64,000 bases of DNA from an uncultured Peptococcaceae bacterium (GCA_937976375.1 CALJRU010000063.1:62001-126000); one strand, 5' to 3'. Counted from the first letter of the stretch, positions 17,208-26,438 are shown. The notes: generated by a model from the sequence alone, not told the origin. A program made the numbers and translations.

Positions 17208-18629
17208 ATGGGAACACCAACTGTTTTTCCAATGGGAACAACAATTTATAACCCAGAAAAAGCCTACAATGGCTATACAATCATGCCGATTCCTAGTATA
17301 GGTGCCGTATTAATTGATATGAATGGCAACGTGGTACATACATGGAAGAATTTTAGCGGCTCACCAAATAAACTTTTACCTGGCGGTTATATTATGGGAT
17401 CTCTAGGTCGTAGAGATTCCAAATTTGCTTATCAAGATAATACTGCTTTAGCGCAAGTTGATTGGGATGGTAAGCTGATATGGAAATTTGACCATAAAGA
17501 AGAAGTTGTAGATAACGGCGTAAAACAATGGGTTGCACGACAACACCATGACTACCAACGCGAAGGCAACCCTGTTGGCTATTATGTACCCGAGATGGAA
17601 TGTAAGATTGACAGTGGCAACACCTTAATGCTATGTCATGAAAATCTATATAACCATACTATCACGGACAAGCGCTTATTAGATGATTGCATTATCGAGA
17701 TTGACTGGAACGGCAACATTATTTGGAAATGGAATGCAAGCGAACATTTCAGAGAATATGGTTTTAATGAAATTCAAAAAAATACTTTATTTAGAAACCC
17801 CAATTATCAACCAAATGGCGGTGGCGAATGTGACTGGATGCATATTAATTCAATGAGTATGCTTGGACCAAACAAATGGTATGAAGCCGGCGATGAACGC
17901 TTTCATCCTGACAACATCATTTGGGATGCGCGAGAAGCAAATATTTTAGCAATTATTAGCAAAAAAACCGGTAAAGTCGTATGGAAAATAGGACCAGATT
18001 TCACCGAAACAAAAGAATTACGTAAAATTGGACAAATCATTGGCCAACATCATGTTCACATGATTCCAAAAGGATTACCCGGCGAAGGCAACATCTTAAT
18101 TTTTGATAACGGTGGCTGGGCTGGTTACGGCTTACCCTCTCGCACATCAAAAGATGGCACTAAATCGGATCGTCGTGATTATTCTCGTATCATCGAATTA
18201 AACCCTATTACTTTGAAAGTTGAGTGGGCTTTTGACGCAGGTATATGGGGCGGAATGACTAACATGGTTTCAAAAACAAAATTCTACAGCCAGTTAATTA
18301 GTTCTGCACAACGCCTGCCAAATGGAAACACTTTAATTACAGAAGGTTGCTGCTGCCGTATTTTTGAGGTAACTCCTGAAAAAGAAGTTGTTTGGGAATA
18401 TTATGCACCTTTTGAAAAAGATGATTTTATTTATCGTGCATATCGTTATCCATACGAATTCGTCCCTCAAATAGAAAAACCGAAAGAGGTGCCTGTGGAA
18501 CGATTAGACAATAAAACGTTTCGTGTCCCTGGAGCCGCTATGGGAATGATTGATAATATTGTTGAAGTAGAGGAAGCTCAAAACCGTATCGTTAAAGCGG
18601 ACGCTTGTGTTACCGATGATTCACTTTAA
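17208..18629 (+). CDS. Aryl-sulfate sulfotransferase (ASST family), cytoplasmic, copy 2
   Basis: A 473-residue paralogue of the preceding gene, collinear along its whole length. It shares the MGTP-V-P-GT-IY-PEK start, QHHDYQREGNPVGYYVPEME, DWMHINSMSMLGPNKWY, GQHHVHMIPKGLPGEGNILI and SSAQRLPNGNTLITEG. The two copies diverge most in the N-terminal third and in the loop before SAQRLPNG, suggesting different acceptors or donors rather than dosage. It again lacks a signal peptide. AGGAGG lies 10 nt before the ATG, and the 27-bp spacing indicates one transcript with copy 1. The C-terminus (IVEVEEAQNRIVKADACV) extends past the propeller. Whether the physiological reaction is transfer or net desulfation cannot be read from sequence. 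Confidence 0.85.
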   Translation: MGTPTVFPMGTTIYNPEKAYNGYTIMPIPSIGAVLIDMNGNVVHTWKNFSGSPNKLLPGGYIMGSLGRRDSKFAYQDNTALAQVDWDGKLIWKFDHKEEVVDNGVKQWVARQHHDYQREGNPVGYYVPEMECKIDSGNTLMLCHENLYNHTITDKRLLDDCIIEIDWNGNIIWKWNASEHFREYGFNEIQKNTLFRNPNYQPNGGGECDWMHINSMSMLGPNKWYEAGDERFHPDNIIWDAREANILAIISKKTGKVVWKIGPDFTETKELRKIGQIIGQHHVHMIPKGLPGEGNILIFDNGGWAGYGLPSRTSKDGTKSDRRDYSRIIELNPITLKVEWAFDAGIWGGMTNMVSKTKFYSQLISSAQRLPNGNTLITEGCCCRIFEVTPEKEVVWEYYAPFEKDDFIYRAYRYPYEFVPQIEKPKEVPVERLDNKTFRVPGAAMGMIDNIVEVEEAQNRIVKADACVTDDSL

Positions 18630-18640
18630 ATTTTTTAATA

Positions 18641-18681
18641 AAACTTGGGAAATACTACATTATGTAGAATTTCCCAAGTTT
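18641..18681 (+). terminator. Intercistronic hairpin between the sulfotransferases and the transporter
   Basis: AAACTTGGGAAAT (18641-18653) pairs with ATTTCCCAAGTTT (18669-18681) with an inner CTACA/TGTAG stem. The T run is short, so it may be a partial terminator or mRNA-stabilising stem that separates enzyme and transporter expression. Confidence 0.65.
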
Positions 18682-18751
18682 GTTAAAATAACATGCTACT
18701 CAAAAACCATCAAACAATACTATATTATTTTTATTAAAAGGAGTGTCAAAC

Positions 18752-20200
18752 ATGGTCAGTAAACAACGCAACGGAATAACCAATAACATATACTTCCAAC
18801 TTGTAGTGTTTATGCTATTAGCCCTTTCTGGTTGGATCATTCCAGCAGGAAATGGGTTAACCCCAGAAGGCATTAAATTACTAGGTATTTTATTTGCAGT
18901 TATTTATGGCTGGACAGCGACCTCTGAAGTATGGCCTAGCTTTCTAGCATTCGTTCTTATTTTAATGACAGGCCTAACAGATTTTAAAGGATTAATGGCT
19001 GTTAGTTGGGGCAATGATATGCTCTATTTTATGGTTCTTATCTTTGTTATGATAGCATTTTTAGAAAAAACAGGAACCAGTTCTTTTGTTGCCGCCTGGT
19101 TAATGAGTCGAAAGTTTCTAAATGGGCATCCCTGGAGATTTCTTTTTATGCTTCTTTTCGTCTCGTGGATTTTATGCACTTTTGTAGAAATTTTTCCTGG
19201 CGTTTTCATAACGTGGGGGATTATTTATAAAGTCTTAGATATTTTAAACTATAAACCATATGAAAAATTTTCTACCATTGTTTTATTCGGAGTTGTCGCA
19301 ATGGGCGCATTAAGCTTATCCGCACTCCCTTGGAAAGGCAATGCTCTTGTCATTTTGAATTCAATTTCTGAATCTCAAAACATTAACATTGATATGCTGC
19401 ACTATTTAACCTACTCAATTCCTTTTGATCTTTTAGCAATTATTAGTTACTTATGCCTATGCCGTTGGGTATTTAAACTTGACGTTAGTAGATTAAAAAA
19501 TTTAAAAATTGATTTCTTCTCAGAAGAAGATTTGGCACTGACACCAGAACGTAAAATATCTCTTTTTGCTATCGCATTAATGATTTTTCTTCTATTAATT
19601 CCAAGTATCTTCCCTTCTTCTTGGGCTTTTACACAGTTTTTCTCTTCCATTGGTTTAACACCAAAATTAATCATGGTGTTTATATTTTTAGCGTTTATAA
19701 AAATAAATGGTGAACACATTTTTAAATTTGGAGAATTAGCCGTAAAAGGTGTTAACTGGAATATGGTTATTATGACTGTTTCAATCTTAGCTTTTGTAGG
19801 TTTAATGGCTAAGCCAGAAACTGGAATCAGTATTTTCTTATCTAATTTGTTAACACCAATTTTCGCTGACATTTCTATAGTATGGTTCTTTGTAATTTCT
19901 GTTGCGATTACTGTTATTTTAACAAATTTTACTATAAACATGGTGGTTGCCATGATTATGATTACGGTTACACTGCCTGTCGGCGCAAATCTAGGCATTC
20001 CACCAGAGCAAATCATCTATTTATTGACAGTTTGTTGCACGATCGCTTTCTGTTTGCCTTCAGCTTCGCCATCCGCAATGCTACTATTTGCAAACAAAAC
20101 GTGGATAAAAGCAAAAGATGCTTATAAATATGCAATCCCAACTTTAATTGTATTCACCATCATTGCAACCTTAGTTAATGTTATACGATTCATGTTCTAA
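18752..20200 (+). CDS. DASS/SLC13-family anion symporter
   Basis: The 482-residue polytopic protein has about 11-12 membrane segments and the inverted-repeat layout of the divalent-anion:sodium symporter family. The ALPWKGNALVILNS hairpin and the C-terminal CCTIAFCLPSASPSAMLLFANK correspond to the substrate and Na-binding SNT-like loops, although the motifs are divergent, so the ligand may not be a simple dicarboxylate or sulfate. ATG 18752 has AAAGGAG 8 nt upstream; an earlier GTG overlaps that site. It is downstream of the two arylsulfotransferases, and uptake of an aryl or sterol sulfate (or export of sulfate) is the contextual inference. It is strongly AT-rich. Confidence 0.8.
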   Translation: MVSKQRNGITNNIYFQLVVFMLLALSGWIIPAGNGLTPEGIKLLGILFAVIYGWTATSEVWPSFLAFVLILMTGLTDFKGLMAVSWGNDMLYFMVLIFVMIAFLEKTGTSSFVAAWLMSRKFLNGHPWRFLFMLLFVSWILCTFVEIFPGVFITWGIIYKVLDILNYKPYEKFSTIVLFGVVAMGALSLSALPWKGNALVILNSISESQNINIDMLHYLTYSIPFDLLAIISYLCLCRWVFKLDVSRLKNLKIDFFSEEDLALTPERKISLFAIALMIFLLLIPSIFPSSWAFTQFFSSIGLTPKLIMVFIFLAFIKINGEHIFKFGELAVKGVNWNMVIMTVSILAFVGLMAKPETGISIFLSNLLTPIFADISIVWFFVISVAITVILTNFTINMVVAMIMITVTLPVGANLGIPPEQIIYLLTVCCTIAFCLPSASPSAMLLFANKTWIKAKDAYKYAIPTLIVFTIIATLVNVIRFMF

Positions 20201-20212
20201 ATTGATAAATTG

Positions 20213-20251
20213 CGTAAGACTATTACTGTATTAAAGTAATAGCTTATCTTA
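20213..20251 (+). repeat. Hairpin after the DASS stop
   Basis: ATTACT...AGTAAT with flanking TAAG/CTTA complementarity forms a stem just after the transporter stop, preceding the main terminator. Confidence 0.4.
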
Positions 20252-20263
20252 ACTTGATACTAA

Positions 20264-20322
20264 AATAATAAAACACTCCGGATCTGTATTAAATATATAC
20301 AGATCCGGAGTGTTTTATTATT
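20264..20322. terminator. Bidirectional terminator with a 25-bp perfect stem
   Basis: The arms 20264-20288 and 20298-20322 are fully complementary across a 9-nt loop, with A and T runs at the base. It separates the convergent transporter and LysR genes. Confidence 0.88.
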
Positions 20323-20358
20323 CTTAAGAATTTGATATAAAAAATTAATTGTTTCACT

Positions 20359-21300
20359 CTATAATTTATTTCCATATATCTTACTATATTCTTTTAAAAA
20401 CTTTGTCAAAGAATCATAAATTCTTGAATAAAGTTCGTCTCCATTTTTATTAATCATAATAACAAACATAGATAATTTGCTTCTAAAATTATTTTCTTTT
20501 AAACCACGACAAACAAGTTTTCCTTCTCGTATATAAACATTGTTCTTTAAAGTAATACTCGGTACATAGCTAAACGATTGAGAATGCTGAACTATAAATG
20601 AATATATATCAGCTATTTCAGGCAAATAAAAAATTTGCTTGTTCAAAAAAAATCGAATTTGATCCATAAAGCTTAATTTATCGGCTACATTATGGCATAC
20701 CAGATGATAACTTTGTAAATCTTTTAAAGAAATGACTTCTTTTTTGGATAAAAGATCCTCCGCCTTTAACACCACCATCATTTCACCAGCCTGAAAACGC
20801 TCTATTGAACAATTCTTTTTTTCAGCTAGCTTCATCAATTGTTTATAAACTAAGCTTTCATGTTCTAGAAGCATAATACCAACAACATTATTTTCCCTCT
20901 CTAACTCCTTTATCATTTGATAGCCATTTAAAGCCTTCCATTTTATTTTAACACTCTCATTATCAAAAATATCATATAGATTATTGTCGTTTAATAAATC
21001 TCGCAATCCATATTGTAATAGAATTTCAATAGTTGGCATTTCTTGCTCTTTTTGAGCAAGAAGTTTCCATGAGTCTATCACAGCCATAATTTGATCCAAA
21101 TCTTTAAGAAAAACCTTTCCCGACTCCGTTAATGTCACTCCTTTCTTGGAACGTTGAAAAATTCGAAATCCCAATTCCGTTTCCAGCAATTTTAGCGATT
21201 CAGAAATGTTCTGCTGAGAAACATATAATTTTTCCGCAGCATGAGTAATAGAACCCTCTTCAGCCACTTTTAAAACATATTCAAATTGTTTAATTTGCAT
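20359..21300 (-). CDS. LysR-family transcriptional regulator
   Basis: The 313-residue protein has a winged helix-turn-helix at its N-terminus (MQIKQFEYVLKVAEEGSITHAAEKLYVSQQNISESLK, written here as two halves: MQIKQFEYVLKVAEEGSI then THAAEKLYVSQQNISESLK), then a substrate-binding-like effector domain. The start at 21300 has GGAGG 10 nt upstream; residues encoded further upstream are not LysR-like. It is very AT-rich and convergent with the sulfotransferase-DASS operon, whose regulator it may be. The effector domain is weakly conserved, so the ligand is unknown. No adjacent divergent gene is present, unusual for a LysR protein. Confidence 0.85.
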   Translation of the reverse strand: MQIKQFEYVLKVAEEGSITHAAEKLYVSQQNISESLKLLETELGFRIFQRSKKGVTLTESGKVFLKDLDQIMAVIDSWKLLAQKEQEMPTIEILLQYGLRDLLNDNNLYDIFDNESVKIKWKALNGYQMIKELERENNVVGIMLLEHESLVYKQLMKLAEKKNCSIERFQAGEMMVVLKAEDLLSKKEVISLKDLQSYHLVCHNVADKLSFMDQIRFFLNKQIFYLPEIADIYSFIVQHSQSFSYVPSITLKNNVYIREGKLVCRGLKENNFRSKLSMFVIMINKNGDELYSRIYDSLTKFLKEYSKIYGNKL

Positions 21301-21415
21301 AGTAGACGTACCTCCAGCATTGCAAATATGCGTTATTAGCATGATCGTTGAAAAATAGGCTGTTTGTTTACCTTTGAATTTACAATCTAATTGCAATGAA
21401 AAAACTCATAGAAAT

Positions 21416-21483
21416 TGATAAGCTCCCCATAGAGTAGATACTCAAAATAACAAAGATTGAGACTACACTAAGGGAGCTTATCA
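21416..21483 (-). terminator. Long branched inverted repeat downstream of the aldo/keto reductase
   Basis: TGATAAGCTCCC (21416-21427) pairs with GGGAGCTTATCA (21472-21483), enclosing a second stem (GTAG-CTCAA with TTGAG-CTAC). It lies 12 bp after the reductase stop and is followed on the minus strand by T-rich sequence. A structured terminator is likely; a small mobile hairpin is an alternative. Confidence 0.55.
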
Positions 21484-21494
21484 GTTTTTTGCAA

Positions 21495-22343
21495 TCAATG
21501 AATTTTTAATTTATGCAGGGTTTTGATATAACCTGGATCGTCGTGATCAACAATGTCGCTGTGACCGATATCAAGTTTAGCGATCGCCGCCATGTCTTCA
21601 TCACTTAAGCTGAAATCCCAGATGTTAAAGTTTTCGGCCATACGTTCTTTATGCACCGATTTTGGAATAACAGTAACACCACGTTGAACATTCCAGCGCA
21701 AAGCGACTTGAGCGGCACTCTTTCCATATTTATCACCAATACGAGTGAGCACTGGATGCGTAAAAATACCATGGATACCTTCGGCAAATGGCCCCCAGGC
21801 TTCTGGATGAACGCCATACTGCGCCATGGTTTTCAAGGCCTGTGGCTGCTGGAAGAATGGATGCAATTCCACCTGATTCACCGCAGGAATAACTTCCACT
21901 GTCTCACAAAAATCAACCAAACGCGCTGGATACATATTGCTGACCCCAATGGCACGCAGTTTTCCGTCTTTGTAAGCTTCTTCCATCGCACGATAAGCAC
22001 CAATGTAATCGCCCAATGGCTGATGAATCAGATAAAGGTCCAGATAGTCGATCCCCAGTTTTTCAAGAGAGGTCTGAATCGCTTGCTTTGCCCCTTCATA
22101 GCTGGCATCCTGAACCCAAAGTTTTGAACTAATAAACAACTCTTCACGAGGCAGTCCGCAAGCTTTGATGGCGCGCCCAACGCCTTCTTCGTTCATGTAC
22201 GCTGCGGCTGTGTCGATCAGTCGATATCCTGTCTCAATTGCTTCCAGAACCACTTTCTCACACTCTGCCGGATCGGTCACCTGAAATACGCCGAACCCTT
22301 CCAGAGGCATTTTGACACCATTGTTCAATGTTACAAAATCCAA
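21495..22343 (-). CDS. Aldo/keto reductase
   Basis: The 282-residue NADPH-dependent reductase has a TIM-barrel fold. The catalytic tetrad is visible: Asp in GYRLIDTAAAYMN (about residue 44), Tyr five residues later, Lys in FISSKLWVQD (about 73) and His in LYLIHQPLGD (about 106). The cofactor motif GVTVIPKSVHKERMAEN is present near the C-terminus. The start is TTG 22343 with GGGGG 8 nt upstream; no upstream ATG is in frame. It resembles the 2,5-didehydrogluconate/glyoxal reductase subgroup, which reduces small aldehydes and ketones. It stands alone, codirectional with the downstream LysR but separated by a terminator. Confidence 0.88.
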   Translation of the reverse strand: MDFVTLNNGVKMPLEGFGVFQVTDPAECEKVVLEAIETGYRLIDTAAAYMNEEGVGRAIKACGLPREELFISSKLWVQDASYEGAKQAIQTSLEKLGIDYLDLYLIHQPLGDYIGAYRAMEEAYKDGKLRAIGVSNMYPARLVDFCETVEVIPAVNQVELHPFFQQPQALKTMAQYGVHPEAWGPFAEGIHGIFTHPVLTRIGDKYGKSAAQVALRWNVQRGVTVIPKSVHKERMAENFNIWDFSLSDEDMAAIAKLDIGHSDIVDHDDPGYIKTLHKLKIH

Positions 22344-22445
22344 AATGATGACCCCCTTCGTTTTTTTATATTATACGCCATATATTCCTTTGATGCCAAT
22401 AGAGTTTGATAATTGTTGCTATTTTCAAAAAAATCCACGAGCAAC

Positions 22446-22473
22446 AAAAAAACCCAACCATTGCTGGTCGGGA
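22446..22473 (-). terminator. Terminator of the iron-type alcohol dehydrogenase gene
   Basis: CCCAACCA pairs with TGGTCGGG (one internal A:C mismatch) and seven A residues on its left give a T tail on the minus strand, 17 bp after the stop. Confidence 0.75.
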
Positions 22474-22489
22474 GTAGGACAATCACGAA

Positions 22490-23590
22490 TTACTTGTCTT
22501 GATGCGCGTTGTGGTAATCTTCGGTTTTGCGAATGGCCTCGTCCACATCGTCACGGCTGATCGGATATGGCAGATACTGCATGCAACGGTCAGCCATGGT
22601 GCCATCAAGCAGCTTTTCGTAGTCGGCGCTGCCGATGGTAATGTCGATTTCAGCCAGGCTGGTTGGCAGTCCAAGAGCACGGTTGATGTTGAACTGACGT
22701 TCGAAATCGTCCATGCGCTGTTCATGCATGAGCTGTGGCAGGCAGGCATAGGCAACCACTTCACCATGCAGGTGATTCTGTTCGCAGGCAGGAATTGGTG
22801 TGCTGCCATAGAAAATGGAGTGCGGAATGGCACCATTGTATTTTTCCGTTTCGATCAAGGTGCTGATGATACCACCCGTGATGATGATGTTGAGTACAAT
22901 CTGCTTGAGTGCTTCGCTGGCACGATGGTTCTTGCAGTCATCATACGCCTGAACAGCATATTTGAACAATGGTTCGCCGCAGTGCTTTGCCAAGTCTACA
23001 CCGATCATGTTGGAGTGATCCAGATCATCATTCATAGAAGAGAAAGTTGGTTCATAGGCTTTGCTGAATGCATCACCGATGCCGGCCCAAATGTATTCCA
23101 GCGGAGCCTTGGAAATAATGTCGAGATTGATGAAACAATGCTTCGCTGGTTCTTTGCGATAATGGAAACCCGCCAGACTGCGGTCCAAGTTGTGCATGAC
23201 GCAGACGAGGGTGACAGCTGCACAGTTGGAAGCGATAGTTGGGAAGGTAAACAATGGCTTGTTCATCTTATCGCTGGCTGTTTTGCAAGTGTCCGTAGCG
23301 CGTCCGCCGCCAACGGCAAAGATCATATCGGCTGCCTGCACATCAGGATTGGCACAAAGGGCATCAGCAGCTTCATAGGTAACGTCATCGCCATACTTAA
23401 GGAAGCCGGTGATTTCAATGTCACTGCCAGCCACACCAGCGAGCAGATCTTCTTTGGCAGCAGCCATGGCTTTTTCACCGCCGATGACAATAGCCTTGGT
23501 GCCATAAGCACGGCAGATATCTGGCACCTTTTTATAAACATCTTTACCACCGATGCTGTACGATGGAAGGAAAACGGATTGGGTTTCCAT
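22490..23590 (-). CDS. Iron-containing alcohol dehydrogenase, glycerol-dehydrogenase-like
   Basis: The 366-residue protein has the group III metal-dependent alcohol dehydrogenase fold. Visible are an N-terminal nucleotide-binding half with FAVGGGRATDTCK, and metal ligands Asp in GIGDAFSKAYE (about 172), His in GAIPHSIFYGS (about 256) and His in NHLHGEVVAY (about 275). The sequence is GldA-like rather than BDH- or AdhE-like, so it probably oxidises glycerol or a related polyol, or reduces a ketone, with NAD. It is divergent from the glcDF pair, and the 180-bp gap must hold both promoters. Confidence 0.87.
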   Translation of the reverse strand: METQSVFLPSYSIGGKDVYKKVPDICRAYGTKAIVIGGEKAMAAAKEDLLAGVAGSDIEITGFLKYGDDVTYEAADALCANPDVQAADMIFAVGGGRATDTCKTASDKMNKPLFTFPTIASNCAAVTLVCVMHNLDRSLAGFHYRKEPAKHCFINLDIISKAPLEYIWAGIGDAFSKAYEPTFSSMNDDLDHSNMIGVDLAKHCGEPLFKYAVQAYDDCKNHRASEALKQIVLNIIITGGIISTLIETEKYNGAIPHSIFYGSTPIPACEQNHLHGEVVAYACLPQLMHEQRMDDFERQFNINRALGLPTSLAEIDITIGSADYEKLLDGTMADRCMQYLPYPISRDDVDEAIRKTEDYHNAHQDK

Positions 23591-23772
23591 GAAAACAACT
23601 CCTTTAATAAAATAAACTGTTATAGCACAATTATAGAGCGAATATGATTTTTGCGCAATGTTTTAAAAAAAATTGCCTTCAACTTCTGTCAATTCTCGTA
23701 CAGAGTGCTATAATAAGAGGCACCAAACAGGAGACAAACTGTATTACAAGAATGAAAGGAAGGATTCCTTCT

Positions 23773-25173
23773 ATGCTAGAAAATAAAGAAGCGCATTTGC
23801 ACGCACTGCGTGATATCTTTGGCAAAGAACGCGTGCTGCATGAACCTGTTGATTGCTTTGGTTATAGTTACGACGCTTCTCCGGAAGCGCTGAACCCAGA
23901 TGAAACACCGGATTTTGTCTGCAAGGCCCACAGCACCGCTGAGGTGTCTGCACTCATGAAATATGCCAATGCCCACAAAATCCCTGTTGTCTGCCGCGGC
24001 ACCGGCAGCGGCCGCAGCGGCGGCGTCATTCCTGTCCGCGGGGGCATTGTACTGATGGTCGACGAGATGAACAAAATTGTCGAACTCGACGAAAAGAACC
24101 TGACCCTGCGCGTTCAGCCAGGTGTACTGACAAAAGAAGTCCACGACTTCTGCGCAGACCACAATCTCTACTATCCACCAGAACCATCTTCCTACAAATA
24201 TTCCACCATTGGCGGCAACATTGCTGAAAACGCTGGCGGTATTCGTGCTGTAAAATACGGTGTGACCAGCGACTATGTCCTGGGGCTGGAAGTGGTGCTC
24301 GCCAATGGCGATGTCATCCACACCGGCGGGAAGCTCATCAAAAACGTCACCGGCTACAACATGACACAGCTGTTTGTTGGCTCTGAAGGGACCTTGGGCA
24401 TCATCACCGAAGCCACCCTCAAAGTCATCGGCCGTCCGAAATTTGTTAAGAGTGCCATGGCTACCTTCCGCAGCATTGAAGACGCCTGCACAGCTGTCGG
24501 CGACTGCCTGATCAGCGGCGTGACCCCAACAGCTGCCGAATTGATGGACAAACTGAGCTGCGAAGCCACCGCCAAGTTCAACGATTTCCCTATCGGCGAT
24601 GAAGTTGGCGCAATGCTCGTCTTCGACCTCGACGGCAACACCGCTGACATCTGCGAAAGCGATATGGCAACACTGGAAGCTGTTTGCCGCAAAGATGGTG
24701 CCCTCGATTTCACCCATGCCAAAGACGATGCAGAACGTGACCATCTCTGGAGTTTGCGCAACAAATTGAGCACCGCGCTCAAGAGCCTCGCACCAGACCG
24801 TGTCGGTGAAGACATCACCGTACCACGTGCTGAACTGCCAGCCATCTGCACCAAGATTGTTGACATCGCTACACGCTACGGCTTCAAAGTCTCCATCTTT
24901 GGCCATGCTGGCGACGGCAACCTGCATCCTTCCCTGCTCTGCGATATGAGCCAGCCAGGCGTGCCTGAAAAAGTTCACGACTGTGTCGGCGAAATCTTCC
25001 AGGCTGCCGTGGACTGCGGCGGCATGCTCAGCGGTGAGCACGGCATCGGCGTATCGAAGCAGCCTTACATCGACATCGCTTTAGAAAAAGAAGAGATTGA
25101 CGCATCGCTCCTGATCAAAAAGGCGCTTGATCCGAACAACATCCTCAATCCCGGAAAGATCTTCAATCGGTGA
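23773..25173 (+). CDS. glcD: FAD-binding glycolate/lactate dehydrogenase subunit GlcD
   Basis: The 466-residue flavoprotein of the VAO/PCMH family has an N-terminal FAD domain with GTGSGRSGGVIPVRGGIVL and YSTIGGNIAENAGGIRAVKYG, and a C-terminal oxidase domain ending SIFGHAGDGNLHPSLL, CGGMLSGEHGIGVSK and NPGKIF. It would oxidise a 2-hydroxyacid such as D-lactate or glycolate and pass electrons to the Fe-S partner. ATG 23773 is preferred: GGAAGG lies upstream and the protein start matches the family length, whereas the longer frame adds a Cys-rich unrelated segment. The stop overlaps the next start in a GTGA arrangement. Confidence 0.9.
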   Translation: MLENKEAHLHALRDIFGKERVLHEPVDCFGYSYDASPEALNPDETPDFVCKAHSTAEVSALMKYANAHKIPVVCRGTGSGRSGGVIPVRGGIVLMVDEMNKIVELDEKNLTLRVQPGVLTKEVHDFCADHNLYYPPEPSSYKYSTIGGNIAENAGGIRAVKYGVTSDYVLGLEVVLANGDVIHTGGKLIKNVTGYNMTQLFVGSEGTLGIITEATLKVIGRPKFVKSAMATFRSIEDACTAVGDCLISGVTPTAAELMDKLSCEATAKFNDFPIGDEVGAMLVFDLDGNTADICESDMATLEAVCRKDGALDFTHAKDDAERDHLWSLRNKLSTALKSLAPDRVGEDITVPRAELPAICTKIVDIATRYGFKVSIFGHAGDGNLHPSLLCDMSQPGVPEKVHDCVGEIFQAAVDCGGMLSGEHGIGVSKQPYIDIALEKEEIDASLLIKKALDPNNILNPGKIFNR

Positions 25174-26387
25174 TCGTCATGGAAAAGAACCAACATTATG
25201 AAAAACTCAGAGCCATTGTAGATAAATGCGACCGCTGCGGCGCCTGCACCACGGTCTGCCCACTCTACAAAGTCAACCGCATTGACCGCGCTACCTCGCG
25301 CGGCAAGATCGCCATTGTGCGCGCCATGCTCGAAGACAAGCTCGATGGCAACGAAAAAGCATTGCGCCATGCCCTTGACTACTGTCTGCTCTGCAAAGCC
25401 TGCACCGAAGTTTGCCCTGGCAAGGTCATGACCGACCAGGCCATGATCGAAATGCGTCAGTGGCTGCGTGAAGACCACGGTCTCTCGCCAAAATACCGTC
25501 TCATCGGCGGATTCATGTCCAACAGCCCACTGAAATCGCTGAGCCGACCATTCATTGGCGCTGCACAAACTTTACAGTTCCCACGTCTCACCCGCGGCTT
25601 GCTGCCAGCCAACCACACAGCACCAGAATCCATGCAGCACAGCGGTCCAGCAGTGTTCTCCAAACCAGCTGCCAAATGCACCGTGGATCTCAGCAAGGTG
25701 AAACGCGTCGCCTACTTCAAAGGCTGCGCCATGAAACTGTTCTTCAAAAATGCCAGCGACGCGTCTATTGCACTCATTGAAAAGACGGGCCGCAAGGTTG
25801 ACGTGCCAAACGTTGACTGCTGCGGCTTGCCACAGCAATCCCACGGCATGATTCCACTTGCTAAGAAAATGGCAAAACGCAACATTGAAGCCCTCAAAGA
25901 CTACGATCTCATCATCACCGACTGTGGCAGCTGCGGCGCCATGCTCAAAGAATACGGCGAACTCTTTGCCGATGATTTCACCATGCGCGACAAAGCACAG
26001 AAATTCAGCCAGAAAATCATGGGCCTGTCTGAATACCTCTATGCCGTCGGCTATGAACCAACACCACACAAAGATCTGCGTGTCACCTATCATGCCTCCT
26101 GCCACCTCAATCGTGGTCAAGGCATCAACAAAGAACCTCAGGCCTTGCTGGAAAAAGCCGTCACCTTCCTGCCAGCTGAAAATGCCACCATGTGCTGCGG
26201 CGGCGCCGGCACCTTCCAGGTCGATTTCCCATCCACCTCTGCCAAGGTGCTCAACAATAAATACAAAGATTTCAAAGCCACTGGCGCAGACATTGTCGTC
26301 GCCGAATGCCCAAGCTGCCTCATGCAGCTCGGCAAGCTGGAGCGCTACAAAGATCTCAAAGTGCTGCACATCAGCCAAGTGTTATAA
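25170..26387 (+). CDS. glcF: Glycolate/lactate oxidase iron-sulfur subunit GlcF
   Basis: The 405-residue protein has two N-terminal 4Fe-4S motifs (CDRCGACTTVCPLYK at about residue 20 and CLLCKACTEVCPGK at about 74) followed by two CCG domains (FKGCAMKLFF...VDCCGLPQQSHG; YHASCHLNRGQG...MCCGGAGTFQVD). It accepts electrons from the flavin subunit and forwards them to a quinone or ferredoxin-type acceptor. The GTG at 25170 overlaps the glcD stop by four bases; ATG 25179 is an alternative start. The two genes form a closed operon ended by a strong hairpin. No permease is adjacent. Confidence 0.88.
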   Translation: MIVMEKNQHYEKLRAIVDKCDRCGACTTVCPLYKVNRIDRATSRGKIAIVRAMLEDKLDGNEKALRHALDYCLLCKACTEVCPGKVMTDQAMIEMRQWLREDHGLSPKYRLIGGFMSNSPLKSLSRPFIGAAQTLQFPRLTRGLLPANHTAPESMQHSGPAVFSKPAAKCTVDLSKVKRVAYFKGCAMKLFFKNASDASIALIEKTGRKVDVPNVDCCGLPQQSHGMIPLAKKMAKRNIEALKDYDLIITDCGSCGAMLKEYGELFADDFTMRDKAQKFSQKIMGLSEYLYAVGYEPTPHKDLRVTYHASCHLNRGQGINKEPQALLEKAVTFLPAENATMCCGGAGTFQVDFPSTSAKVLNNKYKDFKATGADIVVAECPSCLMQLGKLERYKDLKVLHISQVL

Positions 26388-26391
26388 ACCA

Positions 26392-26433
26392 AAAAAGGAT
26401 TGCCCTTGCAAAATGCAGAGGCAATCCTTTTTA
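26392..26433. terminator. Bidirectional terminator between glcF and the AbgA-like gene
   Basis: AAAAAGGATTGCC pairs with GGCAATCCTTTTT across a 15-nt loop. It is shared by two convergent genes. Confidence 0.88.
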
Positions 26434-26438
26434 TTTGC

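Noticed and set aside
22499..23647. 382-codon plus-strand frame opposite the iron-type alcohol dehydrogenase
   Set aside because: The minus-strand protein has full metal ligands and homology; the plus frame is low-information antisense.
23776..25041. 421-codon minus-strand frame opposite glcD
   Set aside because: Antisense shadow in GC-biased codons; the sense gene has clear FAD motifs.
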